The notes under the pieces were generated by a model, which saw only the letters and a list, made by a program, of their open reading frames with translations, was not told where the DNA came from and made no database searches. This document shows positions 1 to 8,768 of a DNA stretch of 64,000 bases, one piece after another; position 1 is the first letter of the stretch, and the number at the start of each line of letters is the position of its first letter. The position numbers and the translations under genes were made by a program. The DNA is from Mycobacterium sp. 852002-51961_SCH5331710. GTDB taxonomy: Bacteria; Actinomycetota; Actinomycetes; Mycobacteriales; Mycobacteriaceae. The stretch covers positions 91,027 through 155,026 of the forward strand of contig NZ_LZSQ01000019.1 in NCBI RefSeq assembly GCF_001665535.1, written 5' to 3'.

Positions 1-764
1 CAGCGCTGGGCACCCCCGACCTGTTCCACGGCCAGGCAGGCCGCCGCGATGTCCAGGGCATGTGACATCGCGGGCCGTGCCTGCCCCTCGGCGCCGATCA
101 GCTGTGCGGGGGTGTGCTCGAAGTCGATGCGGGCTTGGCGCCGCGTCGGATCCAATGTTGACAACGGCCGGCGGTGCAGGTTATCGGTCTCGTCGACCGC
201 GAACAGCGATATGCCCGCATTGGTGCGGGCCGCCACCAGCAGCAGGTCTGCGATGTGCCCATCCAGTACAAATGTCTTGGTGCCGTCGAGGGTCCAGCGT
301 GAACCGGTAAAACGTGCGCTGGTCTGGATGTCGTCGACATCCCACCGACCGGACTGCTCTGTCATTGCCAGCGCCGCAACCGTCAGTCCCGATGCGATGC
401 GCGGCAGATACGTCGATTTGGCACCGGTGTCTGCGCAGCACATCAGAACGCTGCCGGCCAACACCACCGACCCGAAGAACGGACCGGGCAGCAGGGCACG
501 CCCGAACTCCTCGACCACCAACGCCAGTTCCTGGAGGCTGTACCCGCTCCCACCGAATTCCTCTGGGATGGCCAGACCCTGAAGCCCGAGTTGGTCGGCG
601 AGCTGGAACCACACGTCGCGGTCGTAACCGTCGGGAGTCCCCATGACACGGCGGACTTCGCTCTCGGAAGACTTGAGCTCGAGAAATGCACGGACCGTCC
701 GGCGAAGTTCGTCCTGCTCCGGTGAAGGGGTGAAAACCCATGCGGTATCGCCCATCTCAGCCAT
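1..764 (-). CDS. Acyl-CoA dehydrogenase, partial at left window edge
   Basis: About 254 residues are visible before the gene leaves the window. Translation gives the acyl-CoA dehydrogenase N-terminal pattern: a helical start, IPEEFGGSG near residue 65, LAMTEQSG near 140 and TLDGTKTFVLDG near 160. The family oxidises acyl-CoA to enoyl-CoA with FAD. The last visible part is loosely conserved, as in the smaller non-canonical subunit of heteromeric steroid-type dehydrogenases, so it may need a partner outside the window. The start is ATG 764, with a second in-frame ATG at 755. Either overlaps or abuts the stop of the NTF2-like gene upstream, so it is the last visible gene of the operon read from about 3.85 kb. 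Confidence 0.85.
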   Translation of the reverse strand, partial: MAEMGDTAWVFTPSPEQDELRRTVRAFLELKSSESEVRRVMGTPDGYDRDVWFQLADQLGLQGLAIPEEFGGSGYSLQELALVVEEFGRALLPGPFFGSVVLAGSVLMCCADTGAKSTYLPRIASGLTVAALAMTEQSGRWDVDDIQTSARFTGSRWTLDGTKTFVLDGHIADLLLVAARTNAGISLFAVDETDNLHRRPLSTLDPTRRQARIDFEHTPAQLIGAEGQARPAMSHALDIAAACLAVEQVGGAQR

Positions 765-1416
765 CCCGCGGGTCGTCGTCGGAGTGGCCGGCGGGATGGA
801 CCCGCGGTTCGGCGGCATTGCGGCGCAGTGTGCGCAGCCACGCGCCCACCGGTGCCGGGGCAGGTACCGGTTTGTCGGGACGGCCGGATTCGGCGTTGTG
901 GAACTCCTGCCACGACGGAAACGCATCGTGCCAGCCGCCGTCGTGGGGCGGGGTACCCGGCCACCGCATCTTCCGCTCGCCCAGCGGAGGATGGGTGATG
1001 TCGCTCTCGTACCAGAACAACGGCGTGCGCTTGACGAAGTACCAACGACCGTCCCGACGTTGATAGGTGTCCAGGTAAGCGAGCATCTCGATCAGCCAAA
1101 CCGACTCTGTCTCCAAGTCATTGCGCGAATAGACTAGGCCCGTGGCGTTGTCGGCGTCGTGGATGTCGATGACGTGGCCGTGCACACCGTGTGCGCTGCC
1201 CAACAGGTCGTGCCGCAGCTCGCGGTCGTACCAGGAGCGCAGCGCCGCGCGGCCGCGACGCTTTCCGGGAACCTTCACGTCGTCGACGAACAGATTGACC
1301 AGGGCATCGAGGTCCCGCATATCCAACGCGACCGCGTATTTCGCCGCGAGCTGGCGGATCTCGTCGAGCGCCTCCAGGCGTTCGATTCGGGCCTCGAGTT
1401 CGGCCGACGACGTCAC
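757..1416 (-). CDS. NTF2-fold (SnoaL-like) protein, 219 aa
   Basis: The protein has the NTF2/SnoaL-like start (EIRQLAAKYAVALDMRD) and the matching beta-sheet end (TYQRRDGRWYFVKRTPLFWYE). It then has a 60-residue tail rich in Pro, Gly and Trp. The fold serves as isomerase, dehydratase or ring-hydroxylase subunit, so the fold does not give the substrate. The chosen start is GTG 1416, which overlaps the TGA of the upstream ligase by 4 bp (GTGA). A longer in-frame reading to 1515 would lie inside the ligase gene. It sits between an acyl-CoA ligase and an acyl-CoA dehydrogenase, suggesting a step on a CoA-linked intermediate. Confidence 0.82.
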   Translation of the reverse strand: MTSSAELEARIERLEALDEIRQLAAKYAVALDMRDLDALVNLFVDDVKVPGKRRGRAALRSWYDRELRHDLLGSAHGVHGHVIDIHDADNATGLVYSRNDLETESVWLIEMLAYLDTYQRRDGRWYFVKRTPLFWYESDITHPPLGERKMRWPGTPPHDGGWHDAFPSWQEFHNAESGRPDKPVPAPAPVGAWLRTLRRNAAEPRVHPAGHSDDDPRDG

Positions 1417-3062
1417 GAGAGTTCTCCGGTCGCCATCAACTCGGTCAACCGTGCTTTGTCGATCTTGTTGGTCGTGGTGTAGGGCAAGCGGCGGGGATCG
1501 GGGAGGATCACCCACTTCTTGGGCACCTTGTACGCCGCGATCTGCTCACGGCACGCGGCCGCCAGGTCCTCGGCCGATGCGGTGCGCCCCTCGTTGAGCA
1601 CCACGGCGGCACTGACGATCGCGCCCTTGTCCGGATCTGGTACGCCCACAACGTAGGCGATGCGTACCGGGTCGATGCGAGCCAGTGCGGCCTCGACCTC
1701 CACCGGGGCGACGTTCGTGCCGGCGGTCTTGATCATCTCGTCGGTGCGGCCCGCGAAGTACAGATGGCCGTCGTCGTCCCGATAGCCGGCATCCCTGGTG
1801 TGCAGCCAGCCGTCACGGTCCACCACCTCATGCCAGTGCTTGCCGACCATTCCACGCAGCAATGCCGTTCCGCGCACACAGATCTCGCCGGTGACGCCGT
1901 TGGGCACTTCGTTGCCCGCGTCGTCGACGATCTTGTGCTCGTAACCGGGCGCTGCGACACCCAGCGACCCGCGCTTGGCCTCGGGCAGCTCCTCGTGCGG
2001 GGGCCACCACGTGTGCGAACTGCAGGTCTCGGTCATTCCCAGCTGCGCGACCCGCAGCGACGGGTCAGGCGTGCGTCGCCCGGGGGGTAGCAGCACCTGC
2101 TGGTAACCCTCGCGCAGGCTCGACAGATCGGCGGCGGCGAAGTCGGGATGGTTGACCAGTGCGGGGCCGATATGAAGAAAACCCGTCGTGTAGGTGGCCT
2201 TTTCGCTTTCGAGGAGACGTAAGACCTCGCCCGCGTCAAACCGGTACTCGGTGAGGATGGTCGCACCCACTTGCATGGGGCCGAGCATCCCGAAGACCAG
2301 TCCGGCGACCCAGAAGAACACCATGGGTACGTAGATTCGGTCATGGTGGTCCCATTCGTGGGCGGTGGCGATGAACCGGGAGTGGGTGATCGCTGTCCCG
2401 TGAGTGTGGATGATGCCCTTGGGATTTGACGTGCTGCCCGAGGTGTAGATGACAAGCATGTCGTCCGCCGCCCGCACGGTGGATTCGCACGACCGAAGGA
2501 AACCGGTCGGCACCGGGTCGGGCCAGGCGCTCGGCCAGCGGCGGCCGGGCCCGCCCAGCGGAAGAACGTTACGTAACTGGGGTAGTCGCTCAATCCGCAG
2601 TTGTCCGTCGACCTCGTCGAAGTCCCCAGCGGCGGATTCGATGCGCTCCAACAGATCCTTGCCCAGCAGGGTCTCGACGGCCAGCAGCGTGTGGACGTCG
2701 GCATGGCGGAGCACCCAATGCAGTTCGCCGGGTTGGAAAAGGGTGTTGATCGGCACCGCGACCGCCCCGATGCGGGTGGCCGCGAGGAACGCGGTGACGA
2801 AGTCGGGGCCGTTGGGTGCCAGTATGCCGACTCGGACCCCCTTGGTGACGCCCGCGGCGAGCAGGCGGGCCGCCATATCGGCGGATCGGGCCTCCACCTC
2901 TGAGTAGGTGATTCGTTCGACGGTGCCGTCGCCCGTCGTGGAGACGACGAAGTCGTTCGAGCCGTGACGGGAGGTGACGGCGCACAGCATCGCGGGCAGC
3001 ACCGCGTCGTACGGGAGCGGTTCGTAATGAAATGCTCTGGCAGCCCCCGTCGGTCGAGTCAT
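1413..3062 (-). CDS. Acyl-CoA synthetase (FadD-like, AMP-binding), 549 aa
   Basis: This is an ANL-superfamily ligase that activates a carboxylic acid to its acyl-CoA through an acyl-adenylate. The P-loop-like motif YTSGSTSNPKG is at residues 206-216. A mid-domain LGMTETCSSHTW motif follows, then TGEICVRGTALLRG, the hinge-region DGHLYFAGRTDEMIKTAG, and a C-terminal TTTNKIDKARL holding the likely adenylation lysine. Length is normal for the family. Its ATG at 3062 overlaps the TGA of the upstream crotonase gene by 4 bp, and its own TGA overlaps the next start, so the four genes from 3826 down are translationally coupled. The acid substrate is unknown. Confidence 0.9.
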   Translation of the reverse strand: MTRPTGAARAFHYEPLPYDAVLPAMLCAVTSRHGSNDFVVSTTGDGTVERITYSEVEARSADMAARLLAAGVTKGVRVGILAPNGPDFVTAFLAATRIGAVAVPINTLFQPGELHWVLRHADVHTLLAVETLLGKDLLERIESAAGDFDEVDGQLRIERLPQLRNVLPLGGPGRRWPSAWPDPVPTGFLRSCESTVRAADDMLVIYTSGSTSNPKGIIHTHGTAITHSRFIATAHEWDHHDRIYVPMVFFWVAGLVFGMLGPMQVGATILTEYRFDAGEVLRLLESEKATYTTGFLHIGPALVNHPDFAAADLSSLREGYQQVLLPPGRRTPDPSLRVAQLGMTETCSSHTWWPPHEELPEAKRGSLGVAAPGYEHKIVDDAGNEVPNGVTGEICVRGTALLRGMVGKHWHEVVDRDGWLHTRDAGYRDDDGHLYFAGRTDEMIKTAGTNVAPVEVEAALARIDPVRIAYVVGVPDPDKGAIVSAAVVLNEGRTASAEDLAAACREQIAAYKVPKKWVILPDPRRLPYTTTNKIDKARLTELMATGELS

Positions 3063-3826
3063 TCGACCACCCAGCGCGGTTCACGTTTCTCGGCGAACGC
3101 GGCCATTCCCTCTCGATAGTCGGGATGGGTCATCTGATGCTGCAGTACATAGCGGTAGGCCACGTCGTGCGCGGCGTGCAGGCCGACGTCGAGACTGGAC
3201 CACATCGCCTTGATGGAGGCTTGCACGGTGGCGGGAGACAGCTTGGCGATCGACAAGGCGATCTCGCGTGCGCGCTCCTGCAGGCGCTGTGCGGGCACCA
3301 CCTCATTGATCAGGCCGATCTCGTGGCCCCGGTGCGCACTGATGCGCCCGTCCTTGGTCAGCAGTGCGAGCTGCATCACCATCGACAGCGGCATGCGTCG
3401 CAACAGAACCGCCGGCTCGAGCGCGAACACGTTGCCGACCGCCAGATGCGTGTCGATCAGCTCAGCGTGTTCCGCGGCGATGATCAGATCGGCGTCGGCG
3501 ACCTGATGCAATGCGCCGCCCACCGCCATACCGTTGAGTGCGCATATGACCGGCTTCCACACGTTGTGATGCAACCGCGAACCGGGAACCTTGTTGCGGA
3601 TACCGCTCTGCGCCGTGGCTCGGATGTCCTGTCCGGCGCAGAACGCCCGGTCGCCGGCACCGGTGATGATCGCCACGCGGATGCCGGGGTCGTCACGCAC
3701 CTGGCCCCAGGCCCATCCGAGCTCGGTTCGGGCCAGATCGTCGGTGGCGTTGAGCCGCTCGGGGCGGTTGATCGTGATCGTCGCGACGTGATCGCTCACG
3801 TCGAACAGAATTCTCTTCAGATCCAC
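3059..3826 (-). CDS. Enoyl-CoA hydratase/isomerase family protein, 255 aa
   Basis: This is a crotonase-fold protein acting on acyl-CoA esters. NRPERLNA (residues about 20-27) and AFCAGQDI form the CoA and oxyanion-hole region, and CALNGMAVGGALHQVAD gives the second oxyanion-hole glycine. The region that normally carries the catalytic Glu reads LAVGNVFALEPA, so hydratase activity is not assured. The start GTG 3826 is preferred over the longer reading to 3922 because GGGGGA lies six bases upstream and homology begins there. It is the first gene of the leftmost operon, with a candidate promoter and operator box just upstream. Confidence 0.85.
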   Translation of the reverse strand: MDLKRILFDVSDHVATITINRPERLNATDDLARTELGWAWGQVRDDPGIRVAIITGAGDRAFCAGQDIRATAQSGIRNKVPGSRLHHNVWKPVICALNGMAVGGALHQVADADLIIAAEHAELIDTHLAVGNVFALEPAVLLRRMPLSMVMQLALLTKDGRISAHRGHEIGLINEVVPAQRLQERAREIALSIAKLSPATVQASIKAMWSSLDVGLHAAHDVAYRYVLQHQMTHPDYREGMAAFAEKREPRWVVE

Positions 3827-3902
3827 CGAATCCCCCGGGCTCGAGGCGCGAACAGCGGTAAACAGAGTAGCAGAAGATGTCTCATCGTTCTGTGAGTTGC
3901 GG
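3827..3902. promoter_or_regulatory. Promoter region with ACA-N13-TGT box (3860-3882)
   Basis: This 76-bp gap precedes the crotonase gene read leftward. A minus-strand -10-like TACTCT is visible near 3865-3870. The box at 3860-3882 has arms AAACAGAG and AGATGTCT around a 7-bp spacer. Four of eight arm positions pair, including ACA/TGT. It is one of the weaker members of the shared operator set. Confidence 0.4.
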
Positions 3903-4652
3903 TCATGGGATCCACTGCCCACCTGAGACCGAGATGAGCTGACCGGTGAGATGTTTGGCCTCCGGCGAGCACAGGAACGCGACCGTGTTGGCCACGTCCT
4001 GCGGCTCGCCGATGCGGCCCAGCAGCGTCGACGAACGCATGTGCTCCAGCTCGTCGTCGGTCTTGCGGGACAGCAGCCACGGCGTTGCGGTCGTACCCAC
4101 GACCACCGTGTTCACCCTGATGCCGAACGGCGCCAACTGCACCGCCATCAGCCGGCTCAGGCCTTCCACTCCGGCCTTCGCGGCCGCGTAGGCCGGCGGC
4201 CCGGTCCGGACGCCGTGAGCCGACACCGAGCTGATGTTCACGATGACTCCGGATTTCTCCTCGACCATCTGCCGAGCAACGACCTGCCCCATCACGAACG
4301 TGCCCTTGAGATTGACGTCGACGATGCGGTCCCAGTCCTCGTCGGTTTGATCGAGAAAGCTGGCGGGCAGGGTCATTCCGGCGTTGTTCACCAGGGCGCG
4401 AATGGGACCGTGCTCAGCGGTGAGCTCGCGCATCGCCCGCTCGACTGACGGGCGGTCGGTGATCGACAGCTCCAACGGCACCAGCAGCCCCGCACGCCAC
4501 GCGGGCGACTCCTTGGCACGCGCGACCGCCTTGGCGTTGACGTCGACCGCCGCGGTGCGGTATCCGGCCTCGATCAACGCCTCGACGATCGCTTCGCCGA
4601 TGCCGCGCGCCCCACCGGTGACTACCGCTACGGGGCGTAGCTCATCCGACAC
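3903..4652 (-). CDS. SDR family NAD(P)-dependent oxidoreductase, 249 aa
   Basis: This is a classical short-chain dehydrogenase. The cofactor motif TGGARGIG is at residues 12-19, NNAG is near 88, a Ser precedes the catalytic YAAAK, and SVSGGQWIP ends the protein. The first strand followed by VDVN suggests NAD preference. It probably oxidises a hydroxyacyl-CoA or ring alcohol. The GTG start at 4652 overlaps the end of the TetR gene by 11 bp. It is the last gene of the MaoC-TetR-SDR operon. Confidence 0.88.
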   Translation of the reverse strand: MSDELRPVAVVTGGARGIGEAIVEALIEAGYRTAAVDVNAKAVARAKESPAWRAGLLVPLELSITDRPSVERAMRELTAEHGPIRALVNNAGMTLPASFLDQTDEDWDRIVDVNLKGTFVMGQVVARQMVEEKSGVIVNISSVSAHGVRTGPPAYAAAKAGVEGLSRLMAVQLAPFGIRVNTVVVGTTATPWLLSRKTDDELEHMRSSTLLGRIGEPQDVANTVAFLCSPEAKHLTGQLISVSGGQWIP

Positions 4653-5265
4653 GACGACTCCCGGCCTGCTTCGACTCGCGCTCGATTCGGTTGATCGACG
4701 GACGCAGCAGGTGCACGGCCTCCGACATCATGGCGGCCAAATCGCCTGTCCCACGGCCCGATACCCACAGGTCGATTGCCGTTCGGTTGGCACCGTTGAC
4801 CAAGCTTGCGGCCAGTCGGGGACGCATGTCGACATCGGGCTCGACGTCCAACCACCGCGCCACTTCGACCGTCATCTGGTCGATCCAGTCGTCGTTGATG
4901 CGAAGCATGGTGGCCCGCAGGGCCGGCAGTTCGCCGTACATCGCGGCGCGCACCAGGAAGATCTCTGGGTTCTCGGCGATGGCGGTGGCCACCGCTTCGG
5001 ACGCTTCGGCCAGTGCGTGCCACAGCGAGCCGGAGTGAGCCGCGCGGAATCGCCGGATCGCCTCCGCCAGACGGTCGGCGTACCCGTGGAAGAGGATGTC
5101 GTCCTTGGCAGCGAAGTGGTGAAAGAACGTTCTCGGTGCGACGCCGGCCACCTCCGCGATCTGCTCGACAGTGGTTTGTTCGTATCCCCTGGTGGTGAAC
5201 AGCTCGATGGCAGCCGCGATCAGTGCCTCGCGATTTCGCCGGCCTCGTGCGCGCCGTTGATCCAT
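4642..5265 (-). CDS. TetR family transcriptional regulator, 207 aa
   Basis: The N-terminal TetR DNA-binding domain is clear: REALIAAAIELFTTRGYEQ followed by the helix-turn-helix IAEVAGVAPRTFFHHF, then a longer ligand-binding region (LPALRATMLRINDDWIDQM). TetR proteins are dimeric, usually ligand-released repressors that bind palindromes. ATG 5265 is chosen because GGCAGGA lies upstream at a normal distance; ATG 5274 would leave no room for a ribosome binding site. It lies between MaoC and SDR genes transcribed from the 6108-6204 divergent promoter, which carries one of the two best copies of the recurrent palindrome. Autoregulation and control of the island are therefore plausible, but this is inference. 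Confidence 0.88.
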   Translation of the reverse strand: MDQRRARGRRNREALIAAAIELFTTRGYEQTTVEQIAEVAGVAPRTFFHHFAAKDDILFHGYADRLAEAIRRFRAAHSGSLWHALAEASEAVATAIAENPEIFLVRAAMYGELPALRATMLRINDDWIDQMTVEVARWLDVEPDVDMRPRLAASLVNGANRTAIDLWVSGRGTGDLAAMMSEAVHLLRPSINRIERESKQAGSRRVG

Positions 5266-5267
5266 GC

Positions 5268-6107
5268 TCAGCATCCTGCCAATGTCGCGGTGCCGGAACG
5301 CAGGGAAACGACGTCGCCCTGCACGGTCCGGAAGTGAACGCGCGTGCCGTCGCGCCAGATTTCCGTGCGCAGTTGCGCATCGAGCTCGACCGGCTTTGCG
5401 AATCGGCAGCTGATGGAGGTCAGTGCCGCCGGATCGCCCCCGCCCGCGAGGGTGATCAGGGCACGTGCGGCGAACCCCAACGTGCATAGACCGTGCAGGA
5501 AGACGTCGTCGAAACCGAACTTGCGGGCCACGGCGGGATCGATGTGCAGCGGGTTGCGGTCACCGCTCAGCCGGTAGATCGCCGCCTGTTCGGGCCGGAC
5601 GTCGTCGGTGTGGACCCCGTCGGGTGTGCCCTGCGGGGTGTCGACGGTAGCCGGTCCTCGCGACCCTCCGAAACCTCCCGCTCCGAGCACCATGGTCTGC
5701 GAGGACGCGCGGAAGAGGGGACCCTCGTCGTCGACTCCGACCGACGACACCTCGATGGCAGCGTGCTTGCCGGTGTCCCACAGCGCCGACACCTCCGCGG
5801 TGACACTCACCTCGCCGCTGGGGCGCAGCGGACGTTCGAGTTCCAGCGATTGGGCCGAATGCACGATCGGGGCCTGACCGAGTTGCAGCGTCGTACGCAG
5901 ATCCTTGACCGCCCACCAGTTCGCGATCAGCGCGAAGGTGGGAAGGACCGCGGGCCCGCAGTGCTCATCGAGCAGCTGCCGTTCCGCCGGCGGGCGCGCC
6001 CCGACCCCGAGCGCGTAGAGGATGCAATCCGTCTCCGTCCAGCGGTAGGTCGTGGGGGCCAGGGTGGTGCCGACCATGCTGGCGGACAGGGTCGCAGATG
6101 CGGTCAC
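5268..6107 (-). CDS. MaoC-family enoyl-CoA hydratase (hydratase 2), 279 aa
   Basis: This is a double hot-dog protein. The C-terminal half holds the hydratase-2 motif YRLSGDRNPLHIDP near residues 180-193, with its Asp and His catalytic pair, followed by FLHGLCTLGFAARAL. It would hydrate 2-enoyl-CoA to (R)-3-hydroxyacyl-CoA. The N-terminal half (APTTYRWTETDCILYALGVG) is the degenerate hot-dog. Start GTG 6107 is chosen because GGAGGG precedes it closely; the longer reading to 6179 would run through the operator. It is the first gene of the operon with TetR and SDR, read divergently from the LLM oxidoreductase gene. Confidence 0.88.
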   Translation of the reverse strand: MTASATLSASMVGTTLAPTTYRWTETDCILYALGVGARPPAERQLLDEHCGPAVLPTFALIANWWAVKDLRTTLQLGQAPIVHSAQSLELERPLRPSGEVSVTAEVSALWDTGKHAAIEVSSVGVDDEGPLFRASSQTMVLGAGGFGGSRGPATVDTPQGTPDGVHTDDVRPEQAAIYRLSGDRNPLHIDPAVARKFGFDDVFLHGLCTLGFAARALITLAGGGDPAALTSISCRFAKPVELDAQLRTEIWRDGTRVHFRTVQGDVVSLRSGTATLAGC

Positions 6108-6126
6108 ATGGCCCTCCACGGCGATA

Positions 6127-6165
6127 GAACGGATTGACGTGATCTGTTCAATCGTGCAATATAGT
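6127..6165. promoter_or_regulatory. Divergent promoter with strong palindrome (6127-6149)
   Basis: Arms GAACGGAT (6127-6134) and ATCTGTTC (6142-6149) flank a 7-bp spacer and pair at seven of eight positions. A plus-strand -10-like TATAGT is at 6160-6165, ahead of the ribosome binding site GGAGG at about 6192 and the ATG at 6205. The palindrome covers the expected -35 area of the rightward promoter and lies 20 bp from the leftward start, so one bound dimer could repress both. Confidence 0.65.
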
Positions 6166-6204
6166 CGCAGTAACTGCAACTACATTCTCAGCGGAGGCGA
6201 TGAC

Positions 6205-7278
6205 ATGCGGTTCGGCGTGTTCATCCTCGGTGACAAGCCCAATCACCTCAGCCACCAAGATGTCCTAGCCAATGTGCTCGAGGAGGTGCGGTGGGCCGAG
6301 GAACTCGGCTACGACGAGGTCTGGCTCGCCGAGCACCACTTCTCGCCCTACGGCACCCTCGCGGATCTGCCCCTGGTGGCTGCGGCGATAGCGGCGCAGA
6401 CCGAACGAATCCGCATCGGTACCGCATGCATGGTCGCCCCGTTCCACGATCCGATCCGTCTCGCCGAGCGCATCGCCATGGTCGACAACCTCAGCGGAGG
6501 GCGGTTCGATGCCGGTTTCGGACGCGGCTACCAGGCGCACGAGTTCAAGGGTTTCGGAATTCCGATGGATGAGGCCACCGCGCGGTATCAGGAATGCGTC
6601 GAGATCGTCAATTTGCTGCTGGCGCAGGAGAATGTCACCTACTCAGGTAAGTATTGGCAGCTGGAGGACGTCACCATCCATCCCCGACCGGTGCAGGATC
6701 CCATTCCCGTGTGGGGCACGGTGATGAAGACGCCGTCGAGCTTCGAGTGGTTGGCCGACAAGGGATTCGGTGCGATCATCGGCAATCCGTACCAGGTCGA
6801 CCCCGACCTGCAGGGAGCTTTGGACATCTACCTCGAGACGCAGGCCAAGATGGGGCTCACCGCGGCCACCGGCAACGTTTGGGCATTATTGAACGCGTTC
6901 TGTCACTCCGACGACTCGTTCGCCAGAACCTATCCGCAGGAGAGCGTCGAGTTGTCCATCCAGACGCACCGCAAGTACTCCAGCCCGTTCGAGCGCGGCG
7001 GCGACATCCCGGCGGACTACAAGGCGTATGCCGACTGGTTCGACAAGCACGACAAACAAAGCTACGAGCAGGTTCTCAACTCGCATCTCACGCTGATGGG
7101 CAGCCCCGATCGCATCATCGAGAAGATGCGCACGGTCATCGACATGGGCTGGCGCAACATCATGTTGCGCATGTCGCGCGGTGGCGCGATGGATCGCGCC
7201 AAGGTCCACGATTCGATGAAGCTCTTCGCCGAAGAGGTGATCCCGGTGGCAAGCGAACTCGCGGCGGCGCCGGCTTGA
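6205..7278 (+). CDS. LLM class flavin-dependent oxidoreductase, 357 aa
   Basis: This is a bacterial-luciferase-like TIM-barrel protein. It opens FGVFILGDKP, then YDEVWLAEHHFSPYGT near 45, IRIGTACMVAPFHDPIRLAE near 75 and GRFDAGFGRGYQAHEFKGFG near 105. A C-terminal MGSPDRIIEKM matches the family end. Such enzymes use FMNH2 or F420 to oxygenate or reduce substrates. Which cofactor applies cannot be told here. The ATG has GGAGG eight bases upstream. It heads a five-gene operon (LLM, ligase, thiolase-like, DUF35, NTF2-like), each gene overlapping the next by 4 bp. Confidence 0.88.
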   Translation: MRFGVFILGDKPNHLSHQDVLANVLEEVRWAEELGYDEVWLAEHHFSPYGTLADLPLVAAAIAAQTERIRIGTACMVAPFHDPIRLAERIAMVDNLSGGRFDAGFGRGYQAHEFKGFGIPMDEATARYQECVEIVNLLLAQENVTYSGKYWQLEDVTIHPRPVQDPIPVWGTVMKTPSSFEWLADKGFGAIIGNPYQVDPDLQGALDIYLETQAKMGLTAATGNVWALLNAFCHSDDSFARTYPQESVELSIQTHRKYSSPFERGGDIPADYKAYADWFDKHDKQSYEQVLNSHLTLMGSPDRIIEKMRTVIDMGWRNIMLRMSRGGAMDRAKVHDSMKLFAEEVIPVASELAAAPA

Positions 7279-8768
7279 GTCAGCAGCTCACCGCTCGCAT
7301 TCGAGCCGTGCTGGCGCTGGACCCGGCGGCCCCCGCCGTCGAGTACGACGGGGCGTGGACCGACTGGGGTGCCATCGCTGACGTCGCAACCGAAGTCGAA
7401 AGGCGTTTGACGGCAGCGGAATTGGCTAACGGCGCGCCGATCGGACTCGTCCTGCGCAATCATCCGGCGATGGTGGCGGCGATGCTGGGCGTTCTGCTCG
7501 CCAACGCCTGCGTCGTCACGATCAACCCGTCGAACGGGGACACCCGGCTGGCCTCCGACATCGAGGAGCTGCGCCTGCCCGCCGTTGTCGCAACCGGCAC
7601 CGATTGGCAGCGACCGTCGATGGTCGCGGCGGCTGCGGGCGCGGTCGGTCTCGAGGTTAGTACGACGCCACCGACCGTGGAGGTCGTCGCCGGCTTGGAG
7701 CATCCGGGCGCCGGGCCCTTCCGCACTGAACCACCCGGTGTGGCGGTCGAGATGCTGACCAGCGGCACCACCGGCCCGCCGAAGCGGGTTCCGCTGTCAT
7801 ACGACTCATTTGCACACACGCTGTCGGCCGCGGGTGCCCACTACGGCTCGAGTGACGCGGGAGGCTTGCGCCTGCGCTCGGGCGTCGCCATCGTCAGCTC
7901 GCCGCTGGTGCACATGTCCGGCCTGTTCCGCACCCTACTGAACCTCTGCGAAGGACGCAGGATCGCACTGTTGGAGCGGTTCCGGGTGGCGGATTTCGTC
8001 GACGTCGTCGTGCGCCACCGGCCCAAAGCGGTGAGCCTCGTGCCGTCGGCGCTGGCGATGGTGCTCGACGCCGATGTGCCACCTGAGGTGTTCTCCAGCG
8101 TGCAGGTGGTCACCTCCGGTACGGCGCCACTGCCGGTGCCCGTTCAGGAGGCCTTCGAGGCGCGGTACGACGTCGCGGTGTTGCCGTCGTACGGGGCCAC
8201 CGAGTTCGCGGGCGGCGTCGCGGGCTGGAACCTGGCACTGCACCGTGAATGGGCAAAGGCGAAGCGGGGCAGTGTTGGTCGTCCGCAGAGCGGCCGCGAA
8301 GTGCGCGTCGTCTCGGTCGACGACGGCAGTGAGCTATCCGCAGGCGGTCAGGGCCTGATCGAGGTCCGGACTGACGGCGGCGAGTGGGTTCGCACCACGG
8401 ATCTCGGCCGGGTCGACGAGGATGGCTTTCTGTACGTCGACGGCCGCATCGACGACGTGATCATCCGAGGTGGCTTCAAGATCGCCCCGGCGGACATCGT
8501 GGCCGCGCTGCGCGGTCACCCTGCCGTGCGTGACGCCGGAGTCACCGGACTTCCCGACGAGCGCTTGGGGGCTGTGCCGGTCGCCGCCGTGGAACTCGTC
8601 GACGGTGCGCAGGTCGAACCCGACCACCTGCTCGATTTCGTCGGCCAGCACCTCACCCGATACCAGGTGCCGGTGCAGCTGCGGATCGTCGACGAACTTC
8701 CGCGCACGCCGTCGTTGAAGGTGAGTCAGCCCGGGCTGCGCGAACTGTTCGAACAGGAGAACGTGTGA
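7275..8768 (+). CDS. AMP-binding acyl-CoA ligase, TTG start, 497 aa
   Basis: This is an ANL-superfamily adenylate-forming enzyme. LTSGTTGPPKR at 161-171 is the phosphate-binding loop, SYGATEFAGG is the A5-type motif, TTDLGRVDEDGFLYVDGR gives the ribose-binding Asp, and a C-terminal TPSLKVSQ holds a likely adenylation Lys. At 497 residues it is short but complete. The start is taken as TTG 7275, whose TTGA overlaps the LLM stop. A frame extension to 6654 lies wholly inside the LLM gene and is not real. It probably activates an acid for the thiolase-like/DUF35 pair that follows. Confidence 0.87.
   Translation: MSQQLTARIRAVLALDPAAPAVEYDGAWTDWGAIADVATEVERRLTAAELANGAPIGLVLRNHPAMVAAMLGVLLANACVVTINPSNGDTRLASDIEELRLPAVVATGTDWQRPSMVAAAAGAVGLEVSTTPPTVEVVAGLEHPGAGPFRTEPPGVAVEMLTSGTTGPPKRVPLSYDSFAHTLSAAGAHYGSSDAGGLRLRSGVAIVSSPLVHMSGLFRTLLNLCEGRRIALLERFRVADFVDVVVRHRPKAVSLVPSALAMVLDADVPPEVFSSVQVVTSGTAPLPVPVQEAFEARYDVAVLPSYGATEFAGGVAGWNLALHREWAKAKRGSVGRPQSGREVRVVSVDDGSELSAGGQGLIEVRTDGGEWVRTTDLGRVDEDGFLYVDGRIDDVIIRGGFKIAPADIVAALRGHPAVRDAGVTGLPDERLGAVPVAAVELVDGAQVEPDHLLDFVGQHLTRYQVPVQLRIVDELPRTPSLKVSQPGLRELFEQENV

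Noticed and set aside
181..1099. Long minus-strand frames at 181-741 and 443-1099
   Set aside because: They are out of frame with the acyl-CoA dehydrogenase and NTF2-like genes, which carry the recognisable motifs.
6654..7274. In-frame N-terminal extension of the AMP-ligase to 704 residues
   Set aside because: It lies wholly inside the LLM oxidoreductase gene in another frame and has shadow-like, Arg/His-rich composition.
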